Origin: Rhodospirillaceae bacterium | GTDB lineage: Bacteria; Pseudomonadota; Alphaproteobacteria; Rhodospirillales; Rhodospirillaceae | Direction: 5' to 3' | Assembly (NCBI GenBank): GCA_018666155.1 | Contig: JABJAH010000052.1 | Span: 1 to 55,251, forward strand | DNA length: 55,251 bases | Shown here: piece by piece, positions 19,978 to 28,232 of the stretch | Layout of the letters: every line of letters starts with the position of its first letter | Position numbering within the stretch: the first letter of the stretch is position 1 | Program-made: the position numbers and the translations under genes | The notes under the pieces: generated by a model | Database searches by the model: none | Told to the model about the DNA's origin: nothing | What the model saw: the letters and a program-made list of their open reading frames with translations, nothing else

Positions 19978-20598
19978 CTAACCGGGGAAAAGAACGAAAA
20001 AGACGGACACCGTTAGAAAAGCGCCCAGCGTTGCGCTTCCAGTCACGGTTACGAAGCGCCCAAATGGTCCCATCAAGCTTGTAAATTTTCGGTCAGCGGC
20101 CCATTTCAACAGCCAGCCTGACGATAAACCAAGAAGTGTGCCGACCAGAACCATGGGCCACCCTGTGACCTCGGTCATAATGAAAAAAGCCGCAACAAAA
20201 AACGCCAATACACAGCCGATGAGCGACGATATGAGAGCGAGTGGTACTTCTCGTAGCGCAATCTTGGTCCAGCGTTGCGCCCGCCAGGCGCGAACACTTG
20301 ATTTTATCGGGGCGAACTTCGGGTCTCCGATCCACTTAATCGCGTCGCGCTTCGCTTCAGCGATAGCGCCGCTCAGACCGTTCGCCTGGTTAGAATGTAC
20401 TGTAGCGATGACCTTGAAACGGCGGCTGCCGGTTGGTTGACGCAAGACTAGGAGGTGTTTGGTGATGGAGTCCGGCGCGATGATATATGCAGCTTCGTCG
20501 TCATGACTCCGGGACAGCCACCATGTCTCGTTCTCGGCATCTTCCCAAATGAGATACGTCGAGGATGTTTCAGACTCAGTATCGTCCGTCGCCGTCAT
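19978..20598 (-). CDS. Hypothetical membrane protein with three C-terminal helices
   Basis: A 206-residue protein. The first 110 residues are soluble and Trp-rich at the start (WEDAENETWWLSRSHDDEAAYII). Three hydrophobic segments follow at about 118-140, 143-160 and 182-204. I do not recognise a family. It lies 36 nt downstream of the sensor kinase on the same strand and could be co-transcribed with it, perhaps as a partner, but no sequence feature proves this. Confidence 0.7.
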   Translation of the reverse strand: MTATDDTESETSSTYLIWEDAENETWWLSRSHDDEAAYIIAPDSITKHLLVLRQPTGSRRFKVIATVHSNQANGLSGAIAEAKRDAIKWIGDPKFAPIKSSVRAWRAQRWTKIALREVPLALISSLIGCVLAFFVAAFFIMTEVTGWPMVLVGTLLGLSSGWLLKWAADRKFTSLMGPFGRFVTVTGSATLGAFLTVSVFFVLFPG

Positions 20599-20634
20599 TG
20601 CAGGTGCCGCTTTGTGCTTATTGGATAGGAAGCC

Positions 20635-22182
20635 TTAGCACCTTGGCAACGTGAAGTGAACGGCACACCCTTCGCTAGGTGCCGACTCAACCCAAAGATC
20701 TCCGCCGTGCCGTTGGACCAGCTTAAGACATAACTGCAACCCAAGCCCGGAGCCGGTTTCGCCTTTTGTGCCAAGGGTCGTCGGCAATCTCTTGCTGTCT
20801 AGGAATGCCTGGGTTCTATCCGCATCCAATCCAACACCTGTGTCTGATACGGTGATGTGAACATGCTCGGAGGCAACGTCACCAATATGAGTTGTGATGT
20901 TGATGTGGTCACCTGACTCACAAAATTTGATAGCGTTATTGATGAGATTTCGAAACACGGTCAGCACCATATCTCGATCGGCCCTCACCCGTACGCCGAC
21001 AACGTTGTGAGATACGGAGACGCCTTTCTCTCTAGCGAGGACGGCCAATGGCAAAGCGCTTTCATCAACAGCCTCCGACAAATCGACTTCGACAGGATGG
21101 AAATGGAGCTCCGTGCTCTCAACCATCGCCCAGGCCAACAACGTATCAAGCAAAGCATTTGTATTCTGTGCGGCTTCTACAATCAGGGCCCCGTATTCTT
21201 TAGTTTTTTCGGGGGCCAGCTCTATTTCATCGCTGGCCAACAAGGAGGCGAAGCCGATGATATTATTAAAGGGGCTCTTAAGGTCATGGCCAATAATCGA
21301 GAACAACTGATCTTTCGCCCGAACTGAATTCTCTAGTTCTTGTCTGGCGTGCTCTAGTTCAGCCTCACGGGCTTTAGCCTCGGTAACATCCTGAACCGTC
21401 GCGATATAGCGCTGCAATTTCCCAGTCGCGTCGACAATCGGCTGCCCGATTTCCCTAAAATGTCGGTCCCCTGCTGTTGTCTGACGCCGGTATTCAACAT
21501 CGTACGGCTGAGCGCTAGAAACACCCTCGTTAATAGCATCTGTATATGTCGCCCGGTCATCAGCGTGGAGATAGGCCGAGAATTCAGCTGGATGAACAAT
21601 CCTACGTACGAGTGCATAGGTCTCTGTATCAAACATAAAGGCCAAGTGGTCTGAACAAAACGCAAGACACGTTTGGTCGGGGTCCCACACCCAGTGACCG
21701 AGCCCAGAAACACGGGCCGCAAGATCAAGCATATCTTTCTGATCACGCACTGCCTGCAGGGTACGGAACGCATCTGTTACATCTGTAACGACACCGAACA
21801 TAGCGACGACCTGGCCGCTCTCATCGCATTCAGGTTGTCCCTTGGTGATGACGTTTCGTATCTGTCCGTCGGGCGTGACAATCCGCGCGTCGTATTCGAA
21901 ACTAGCAGCGTCACCAATCGCCTGTTCCAATCGGGCCTGCACACGGTCACGATCAGATGCATGGTGCGTTTCAATGAACTTTTCGAAATCTGGCTGGTAG
22001 GACTTCAGATCTTGGCCGAAAATTGTAAAGATCTGCTCGGACCACGACAGAGAATCAGATTGGATGTGCCAATACCAGTGGCCCATATTGCCAACCGTCT
22101 CGGCAAGGGACAAAACGCGGGCGTCATCCTGTGACCCGCCCTGTCCTGCCAGCACTGTCTTTTTTTCGGCCGCTGTTAGCAT
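20635..22182 (-). CDS. Soluble PAS-domain sensor histidine kinase (orphan)
   Basis: Two PAS/PAC sensor modules (about 25-140 and 150-270), then HisKA with the phospho-acceptor His299 in FSIIGHDLKSPFNN. The HATPase_c domain has the N box (NLINNAIKFCES), G1 (DTGVGLD) and G2 (GSGLGLQLC). There is no membrane segment, so it senses a cytoplasmic cue. The frame extends to a TTG at 22218, but the ATG at 22182 has AGGGACGAG upstream and is preferred (515 residues). No response regulator is adjacent, so the partner lies elsewhere. Confidence 0.9.
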   Translation of the reverse strand: MLTAAEKKTVLAGQGGSQDDARVLSLAETVGNMGHWYWHIQSDSLSWSEQIFTIFGQDLKSYQPDFEKFIETHHASDRDRVQARLEQAIGDAASFEYDARIVTPDGQIRNVITKGQPECDESGQVVAMFGVVTDVTDAFRTLQAVRDQKDMLDLAARVSGLGHWVWDPDQTCLAFCSDHLAFMFDTETYALVRRIVHPAEFSAYLHADDRATYTDAINEGVSSAQPYDVEYRRQTTAGDRHFREIGQPIVDATGKLQRYIATVQDVTEAKAREAELEHARQELENSVRAKDQLFSIIGHDLKSPFNNIIGFASLLASDEIELAPEKTKEYGALIVEAAQNTNALLDTLLAWAMVESTELHFHPVEVDLSEAVDESALPLAVLAREKGVSVSHNVVGVRVRADRDMVLTVFRNLINNAIKFCESGDHINITTHIGDVASEHVHITVSDTGVGLDADRTQAFLDSKRLPTTLGTKGETGSGLGLQLCLKLVQRHGGDLWVESAPSEGCAVHFTLPRC

Positions 22183-22335
22183 GCCAATACTCGTCCCTGA
22201 TGCGAAATCGTCGCCCAAATATAGTTTTGACTAAAAAATAGTTCTATTCCACTGCCTGGTCCACCAAAAAGTTTGTCCACACAATAACTAAACCAATGAG
22301 TGTATTTTGATGCAAAATCAGACGAAAGATAGCGA

Positions 22336-22719
22336 ATGGAGCGAAAACCTGCCGAACCCGAGACACCTGTGAGAGTCACCCTCCCGTTTCTCTGTTTCAC
22401 GATGTGGTCCATCGGAATAGCGGTTTTATCCCTATTACCCGCCGAAGCAGCAATTTCGTCTGGCTGGAGTGACAAATGGGAGCACGGCTTAGCTTATGCC
22501 GTACTCGCGATTTTATTGAAATTGGCTTTCTCACGGCTTTCTACGCTTTGGAGTTGGGCCCTGAGCACCCTCTATGGCGGTCTTATGGAGATCGGACAGA
22601 TGTTCGCGCCCGGTCGCTATCCAGACTTCTTGGACGTACTCGCCAATGGGACGGGCGCAGCGCTGGGTCTTTCACTCTACGTGGCGTGGTCGATAAACCA
22701 GCGCCGGAGGAGGCTATGA
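22336..22719 (+). CDS. VanZ-like family membrane protein
   Basis: A 127-residue inner-membrane protein with about four hydrophobic segments and the VanZ-family pattern. D-K-x-EH (SDKWEHGLAYAVLA) comes first, then MEIGQMFAPGRYPDFLDVLANGTGAALG. The founder VanZ raises teicoplanin resistance, but most relatives are uncharacterised envelope proteins and nothing here suggests resistance. It is divergent from the histidine kinase. Confidence 0.82.
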   Translation: MERKPAEPETPVRVTLPFLCFTMWSIGIAVLSLLPAEAAISSGWSDKWEHGLAYAVLAILLKLAFSRLSTLWSWALSTLYGGLMEIGQMFAPGRYPDFLDVLANGTGAALGLSLYVAWSINQRRRRL

Positions 22720-22844
22720 GATCGACTCAAGAGCACGACAATCCACCGCGTTCGGCACCACTTGCGCCGCTGGGTCAGGCCTGTTACAACCCCGCTCCTT
22801 CCGCAGAACACTGCGCCTTTCGTGCAACTTTGCGGACCCCGGTT

Positions 22845-22921
<77 letters not shown>

Positions 22922-23012
22922 TTTTTTCTTAGAATCCGTACCCACAGGGCACGAGCCGCACGGCTTTGGCCCTTTTTATTTGCCGTCTTCATGAAGCTTG
23001 CGGAGGTGACCC

Positions 23013-24203
23013 ATGACTAATGACCGAAGTGTTGTATTCGTATCTGGTGTGCGCACCGCGATTGGAACATTTGGCGGCAGCCTAAAAAACCACGAGCCAA
23101 CGGCTCTGGCAGCAGCCGTCGTAAAAGAAGCAGTCGCCCGAGCTAATGTCGACCCGGCGACGATTGGTTCGGTCGTCTTTGGCAACGTTATTCAAACCAA
23201 CACACGTGATCCGTACCTGGCCCGCGTCGCCGCCATCGATGGTGGCCTTCCCATAGAGACACCGGCCGTGACTGTGAACCGGCTTTGCGGCAGCGGCTTT
23301 CAAGCTATCGTTTCCGCCGCACAACAAATTCTACTGGGTGATGTAGATACCGCGGTGGCGGGTGGCGCCGAGTGTATGAGCCGAGCGGCCTACATTGTTC
23401 CGGCGCGACGATGGGGCCAAAAGATGGGCGACGCCACTATGGTTGATACGCTTCTGGGCGCTCTCAACGATCCGTTCGGAAATGGACATATGGGTATTAC
23501 GGCGGAAAACATTGCAGCCAAGTGGGGCATCGATCGCAACACGCAGGATGAAATTGCAGTCGAAAGCCATAGACGCGCGGCCCGGGCACGAGATGAAGGC
23601 CGGTTCAATGAGCAGATCATGCCTCTCGAAGTTAAACGGGGACGCGACACCGTCGTATTCGATAAAGACGAACACATTCGCGACGACGTCACCCTAGAAG
23701 GATTGAATGGCTTGCGCCCAGCCTTCAAGAAGGATGGCACGGTTACCCCTGGCAACGCGTCTGGAATCAATGATGGGGCTGCGGCCCTGGTAATGATGGA
23801 TGCGGCCGCCGCAGAAAAAGCGGGGATCAAACCCCTAGCGCGGTTGGTCGACTACGCCCATGCCGCCGTCGACCCGTCGGAAATGGGCATCGGCCCCGTA
23901 CCCGCTGTCAAAAGATTATTGGATCGAACAGGCCTGTCCATCGCTGATATGGACGTGATCGAATCAAACGAGGCCTTTGCGGCTCAGGCCTGTGCCGTTG
24001 CACAGGACCTCGGATTCCCAGCAGAAAAAACCAATCCGAACGGCGGCGCGATCGCATTGGGGCACCCCGTCGGAGCAACCGGCGCGATTCTAACCGTGAA
24101 GGCGATCTACGAACTGCAACGCACCGGTGGACGATATGGCTTGGTTACGATGTGTATTGGCGGTGGCCAGGGCATCGCCGGAATTATTGAAGCCGTTGCC
24201 TAA
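23013..24203 (+). CDS. Thiolase (acetyl-CoA acetyltransferase / 3-ketoacyl-CoA thiolase)
   Basis: A 396-residue thiolase that either cleaves 3-ketoacyl-CoA or condenses two acetyl-CoA. The acyl-accepting Cys92 is in NRLCGSGFQ, His351 in [11 protein letters not shown], and the second active-site Cys381 in [11 protein letters not shown] strong GGAGGTGA ribosome site precedes the ATG. Sequence alone does not separate biosynthetic AtoB/PhaA from degradative FadA. The beta-oxidation operon 4 kb away makes a degradative partner role possible, while no phaB is nearby. Its stop overlaps the convergent CpcT/CpeT-SDR gene stop. Confidence 0.92.
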   Translation: MTNDRSVVFVSGVRTAIGTFGGSLKNHEPTALAAAVVKEAVARANVDPATIGSVVFGNVIQTNTRDPYLARVAAIDGGLPIETPAVTVNRLCGSGFQAIVSAAQQILLGDVDTAVAGGAECMSRAAYIVPARRWGQKMGDATMVDTLLGALNDPFGNGHMGITAENIAAKWGIDRNTQDEIAVESHRRAARARDEGRFNEQIMPLEVKRGRDTVVFDKDEHIRDDVTLEGLNGLRPAFKKDGTVTPGNASGINDGAAALVMMDAAAAEKAGIKPLARLVDYAHAAVDPSEMGIGPVPAVKRLLDRTGLSIADMDVIESNEAFAAQACAVAQDLGFPAEKTNPNGGAIALGHPVGATGAILTVKAIYELQRTGGRYGLVTMCIGGGQGIAGIIEAVA

Positions 24204-25546
24204 TCAGCAGCTTCGATAGCATGGTAAACCTTACGCTCTGTGTCGGGATCGTCGAACGCTTCAACCAATAATCGTGCAACTTCAGCACGCGAAATTTGGC
24301 CAAAGGCAAAAATCTCACTGCCTTCGATTAGTTGCCCCGTTTCGCTTGCCGGCCCCTCACCCAGACCACCTGGACGAATAATCGTGTAATCAAGGCCGCT
24401 TGCCATTAAATGATTTTCAGCCGTTGTTTTGCGTTCCAGCGCCGAGCCTAAAATCCACCGCACATAAAACGGCAGCGCACCTTTGCTTTCACCTGCGCCA
24501 ATCGAACTCACCATCAAGATACGATCAACACCTGTCGCTTTGGCTGCTTCCGCAACATTAATCGTACCGACATCATCGACCGGACTATCCCCTCTGGTAC
24601 TGCCAAGAGAGCTAATCACAGCACCATAGCTTTCAGCATCAAATGCCGCCCTAACGGAGTCAGCATCTAGCGCATCACCCTCGAATAGCGTCACACCCAG
24701 ATCATTTAGGGCGGAGACATCAGATGTCGGGCGAACAAAAGCCGTGACCGAATCTCCACGCGCGGCCAATATCTTGATGATCTCCAAGCCAGTATTGCGC
24801 GTGCCGCCAAACACAAGAACGGCCGACGACTCGTCGATGTCGCCAACGCGCTTGAGCTTGTTCATTTCATCACTTTCGGTCCCCCAAACCACCGCTCCGT
24901 CTTCGTCAAGGTAGCGGCCGAGAAACCAAAATTCATCGGGCGTGATGTGAATTTTATCGTCAGCGGTCATCACGCCACCGCTCGGCATCTCCATGCGGCA
25001 AGGTCCGAAGTCCATAGGCCCGGAAACGGACAAACCATCTTCACTCATTGTCAGCTTGAAGTCGCAATTCTCGCGCCACGTAAAATCTTCAAGCGTTAAC
25101 CCGGCGAGAAACTCCGGATCACGATGGACGTTGAAGACATTTTCACTGTCCTTGAAGTCCAGTTCGCGTTGATGAACCTGACCTGTCTCTGAATTGACAT
25201 AGAACTGCAAAAGCCCACGACGGGTAATCCAATCTGGATCTTCCGAGCCGTCCATCGAGGATTGCTGATAGACGAGCACGCCATCCGCAAACGACGCGTC
25301 GATGGGGGCGAATAGTTGATACATGAGCCGGTGCTGTTGGGTGTCCGAGGCCCCCGTATCAATGTCACGCTGATATTGCTCAGAGCTGTCGTACCGACCA
25401 ACGACCCAATCCTTGACCGCCGCAAGAATGCGTTCGTTCTCAGCCGGCGTTTGTGCATTGGCCTGCTCAGCAAAAACGAGGCTATAGGTAAGAAGCGATA
25501 ACCCGATTCCGACGACGAAAAATATGATGCGTTTCTTGAAACTCAC
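24200..25546 (-). CDS. Exported fusion: CpcT/CpeT-like domain + NAD(P)-binding (NmrA/SDR-like) domain
   Basis: A 448-residue protein from a GTG start at 25546 with GGAGGGG upstream; the frame extends to 25642, but that would bury the signal peptide. Residues 1-31 form a Sec signal (KKRIIFFVVGIGLSLLTYSLVFA, likely cut after ANA). About 35-225 resemble CpcT/CpeT phycobilin-lyase-type domains: LAAVKDWVVGRYDSSEQYQRD, a VYQQSSMDG strand, a CDFKLTM...CRM cysteine pair and VVWGTESDEMNKLKR. About 236-448 is a Rossmann domain with GGTRNTG and LMVSSIGAG. Substrate and role are unknown. No phycobiliprotein gene is present in the window, so bilin attachment is unlikely. Confidence 0.72.
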   Translation of the reverse strand: MSFKKRIIFFVVGIGLSLLTYSLVFAEQANAQTPAENERILAAVKDWVVGRYDSSEQYQRDIDTGASDTQQHRLMYQLFAPIDASFADGVLVYQQSSMDGSEDPDWITRRGLLQFYVNSETGQVHQRELDFKDSENVFNVHRDPEFLAGLTLEDFTWRENCDFKLTMSEDGLSVSGPMDFGPCRMEMPSGGVMTADDKIHITPDEFWFLGRYLDEDGAVVWGTESDEMNKLKRVGDIDESSAVLVFGGTRNTGLEIIKILAARGDSVTAFVRPTSDVSALNDLGVTLFEGDALDADSVRAAFDAESYGAVISSLGSTRGDSPVDDVGTINVAEAAKATGVDRILMVSSIGAGESKGALPFYVRWILGSALERKTTAENHLMASGLDYTIIRPGGLGEGPASETGQLIEGSEIFAFGQISRAEVARLLVEAFDDPDTERKVYHAIEAAD

Positions 25547-25735
25547 GGACCCCTCCGGATTTAAATCATAGCCGACCGATCTGGATCGAACTTTGACGAT
25601 TTCCTCGGCATGAGTCGAGGGAACAGAGGTTAATCTGGCCACCGTTCGGTTTGCGACCCGTTCAATATTGCCGTAGCGTTCCTTAGAATTGAGGGAAACA
25701 AGAGAATCGTGCAGTGGAAAGAGGCAGGACTAGGT

Positions 25736-26143
25736 ATGGGGACCTTGGCTCAAAGTAAGCCCGTGATAGGCGCAGTACTTTGCACGCTTATGATCGTGCT
25801 CTCCCCTGTCCTGGCAGACGATACTCTCGAGGAAAAGCAACGCAAAACTGTCGCAATGCCGCTGGACTTGCCCGCGATCATGGAGGTCGATTCCATGGAC
25901 GGCCCCGACGCCTCTATTCGCCGATTCTTCCTCACCAGCCAAGGCATACGGGGACAAACCGTTCCGATCCCTGAAACCGAAGGCTGGTTCTGCACGCTGA
26001 GCCAGGCCACCCATGTCATGCTCGATTTCTGGCCGAATTTGAACCAGTGGGTCTTCCAGGTCGGGTTTTCCGAAGAGGCGGAGCTGACTGCTGGAGGGCT
26101 AGCTACATGCCACCGCTTGGCCGCTACAACGGAGGAACGCTGA
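25736..26143 (+). CDS. Small exported protein of unknown function, operon with Tat NmrA-like gene
   Basis: A 135-residue protein with a clear Sec signal peptide (IGAVLCTLMIVLSPVLA, cut before DDTLEEKQ) and a mature part of about 105 residues. The mature part has two cysteines (GWFCTLSQ and LATCHRL) that could form a disulfide in the periplasm. The frame can also begin at GTG 25709; I prefer ATG 25736 because the signal peptide then starts normally. It ends 1 nt before the next gene, so the two are co-expressed. I do not recognise a family. Confidence 0.65.
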   Translation: MGTLAQSKPVIGAVLCTLMIVLSPVLADDTLEEKQRKTVAMPLDLPAIMEVDSMDGPDASIRRFFLTSQGIRGQTVPIPETEGWFCTLSQATHVMLDFWPNLNQWVFQVGFSEEAELTAGGLATCHRLAATTEER

Positions 26144-26144
26144 T

Positions 26145-26936
26145 ATGGCGAAGAGACACGCGCTCACGCGGCGGCGCCTTTTGGCCGCGACTGGAATGGC
26201 CACTTTGTTGCCGCCCGCTGCCCTAGCGCAAAGCGAGATTCGCACGGTCGTGGTGGCCGGTGCCACGGGACGGACCGGCAAACGCATTGTTGAAACGCTG
26301 AATGCTCAGGGCTACCGGGTTCGTGGCCTCACCCGAGACGCGGCCCGCGCAGAAAACCAACATGGCAACATTGCAGAGTGGATGAGTTGCGATGTCCGTA
26401 ACCCCAACGCGGTTGCCACCGCCATCGCCGGGATGGATGCCGTCATATGCGCGATCGGTTACACCCAATTCGCAGGCCCCAATGGTGGCCAGTTCGTCGA
26501 TTATCTTGGTGTGCGCCATCTGGTCGACCAGGCCATTGCACACAAAGTGAAACACATGGCCTTAATTTCCTCCGGATCGGCGGGCCCGGCCCGGGTGCAA
26601 ACACGCAACCCCTTGTTCGGTTACGTCGGGTACTGGAAAACCAAGGCCGAAAACAGGCTTAAAACAAGCGGTCTCTCTTTCACAATTGTCGGTCCCGCCG
26701 GCCTGTTGGATAACCCTGGTGGCGCGCACAGTATTCGCGCCATCAAACGCCCTGAATACATCAAGCTGCCCATGGCCAAGCGGGTTGTGGACATCGGCGA
26801 TGTCGCAACGGTGGTCGTGGCTAGCCTCACGAATCCGGTCCTAACCGGAAAGAGCTTTGCCCTACTCAACGAAGACGGGCCGCCGGCATACGATTGGCGA
26901 CAGGATGTCAAATCTCTGCCACCGGAACAGAGCTAG
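26145..26936 (+). CDS. Tat-exported NAD(P)-binding (NmrA/SDR-like) protein
   Basis: A 263-residue protein beginning with a twin-arginine signal (TRRRLLAATGMATLLPPAALA, cut near AQS). A single Rossmann domain of the atypical SDR/NmrA type follows, with the cofactor loop GATGRTG (about 39-45). DVRNPNAVATAIAGMDAVICAIG then marks the usual D and G positions, and ALISSGSAG and VGPAGLLDNPGG come later. Tat export implies folding with bound cofactor before translocation, as known for glucose-fructose oxidoreductase. The substrate is unknown. It is co-transcribed with the small exported gene and is related to the genes at 24200 and 44240. Confidence 0.82.
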   Translation: MAKRHALTRRRLLAATGMATLLPPAALAQSEIRTVVVAGATGRTGKRIVETLNAQGYRVRGLTRDAARAENQHGNIAEWMSCDVRNPNAVATAIAGMDAVICAIGYTQFAGPNGGQFVDYLGVRHLVDQAIAHKVKHMALISSGSAGPARVQTRNPLFGYVGYWKTKAENRLKTSGLSFTIVGPAGLLDNPGGAHSIRAIKRPEYIKLPMAKRVVDIGDVATVVVASLTNPVLTGKSFALLNEDGPPAYDWRQDVKSLPPEQS

Positions 26937-28181
26937 CTAATCCATCAAGGCCTGATAAGTCATGGCACGCATGTCATCCCGCAGTGGACTGCTATTTCCA
27001 ATAATCTGCGTCATCGCAATCCCGATGAGATTTTTTTCCGGATCAATCCAAAAGTGCGTGTCCGCCGCCCCAGCCCAAGAATAACTTCCCTCCGACAGGA
27101 ATGATTTCCGAAGCCCTGGATCCTCGGCAATAGCGAACCCAAGACCGAACCCCATACCCGGTGAGAACTTCTGCTCATCCGACATGTGATTGCGCGACAT
27201 CAGTTCGACGGAGCGTGGGCTTAGGATTCTCACGTCACCTAAGACACCGCCATTCAAGAGCATTTGGGCAAACCTGGCGTAGTCGGCGGGCGTCGAAAGC
27301 AGTCCCCCGCCGCCAGAGGGAATGACGTCCTCGGGCTCATAGGACCGAACACCAAGTCCACCAGCCAGTTTTATTCGACCGTCTCCCTGTTCATAAGCCG
27401 TCGCGACCCGACCTCTCAAGTTGGGCGTCAGGACGAAGGACGTGTCATCCATCCCCAGTGGGGTGGTAATCCGGTCTGCGATGAAGTCTTCGAAAGGCTG
27501 CCCAGATACGACTTCGACGACGTAGCCCATCACGTCCGTGGATAAACCGTACAACCACCGATCACCCGGCTGAAAAACGAGCGGCTTCTGCGAAATAACA
27601 TTGACCAACTCGGCAAGAGTAGTCGCGCCACTCGTGTTGACGTCATTGTATGTGGCCATAGCGGGCGACCTGCCGCCATAGGGTATCCCCGACGTGTGCG
27701 TAAGGAGGTGATGGATCGTCATCGGGCTTTTTTGACCCTCGACAACCATGTCGTCGCCTTCACCGCTGACATAGACCTTCATGTCAGCAAAGGATGGGAT
27801 GAACTTTGATACGGGATCGGTCAGCCGGAGTCTGCCCTCTTCTATCAGACTCATCGCCGCCGTGGTGGTTATGGCCTTGGTCATTGAGTAGATGCGAAAC
27901 ACCGAGTCTTCGGTCAAAGGTGTTTCGTTTTCGATATCGGCGTACCCCACCGTATCCCGGTAGACGATTTTGCCGTCGCGGATGATCACCATAGCCGCAC
28001 CAGACAGGCGACCTTCATCGACATGCGCCTGCATGACCGGTGCGATGCGCTCTAAGCGGTCCGGATCAAAACCAAGACGTTTGGCATTGCCGGATGGCAA
28101 CCAGTCTCCGGCAGCCAGCGGGCTTGCGCCCAAAAGACACATGGCTGCTGCGACACAACGAATCGATGGTTTCATACTCAC
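26937..28181 (-). CDS. Exported serine hydrolase, class C beta-lactamase-like
   Basis: A 414-residue protein with a Sec signal peptide (SIRCVAAAMCLLGASPLAAG) and the serine beta-lactamase-like fold. The nucleophile is Ser99 and the base Lys102 (S-MT-K in FRIYSMTKAI), with Tyr211 in WLYGLSTDVMGY. The C-terminal SYSWAGAADTHFWIDP is typical of esterase and D-aminopeptidase relatives such as EstB, more than of true AmpC. It is probably a periplasmic esterase or peptidase; no resistance role should be assumed. It starts its own transcript, and its stop abuts the convergent Tat NmrA-like gene. Confidence 0.86.
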   Translation of the reverse strand: MSMKPSIRCVAAAMCLLGASPLAAGDWLPSGNAKRLGFDPDRLERIAPVMQAHVDEGRLSGAAMVIIRDGKIVYRDTVGYADIENETPLTEDSVFRIYSMTKAITTTAAMSLIEEGRLRLTDPVSKFIPSFADMKVYVSGEGDDMVVEGQKSPMTIHHLLTHTSGIPYGGRSPAMATYNDVNTSGATTLAELVNVISQKPLVFQPGDRWLYGLSTDVMGYVVEVVSGQPFEDFIADRITTPLGMDDTSFVLTPNLRGRVATAYEQGDGRIKLAGGLGVRSYEPEDVIPSGGGGLLSTPADYARFAQMLLNGGVLGDVRILSPRSVELMSRNHMSDEQKFSPGMGFGLGFAIAEDPGLRKSFLSEGSYSWAGAADTHFWIDPEKNLIGIAMTQIIGNSSPLRDDMRAMTYQALMD

Positions 28182-28232
28182 CTCCTGTGAACCGGCACAA
28201 CGCTAACACGAGGGGGGAGACATGGAGAAGAT

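Noticed and set aside
26937..28181. AmpC beta-lactamase resistance gene
   Set aside because: The S-x-x-K is present, but the C-terminal signature and the lack of the usual Y-x-N and K-T-G contexts point to an esterase/peptidase relative.
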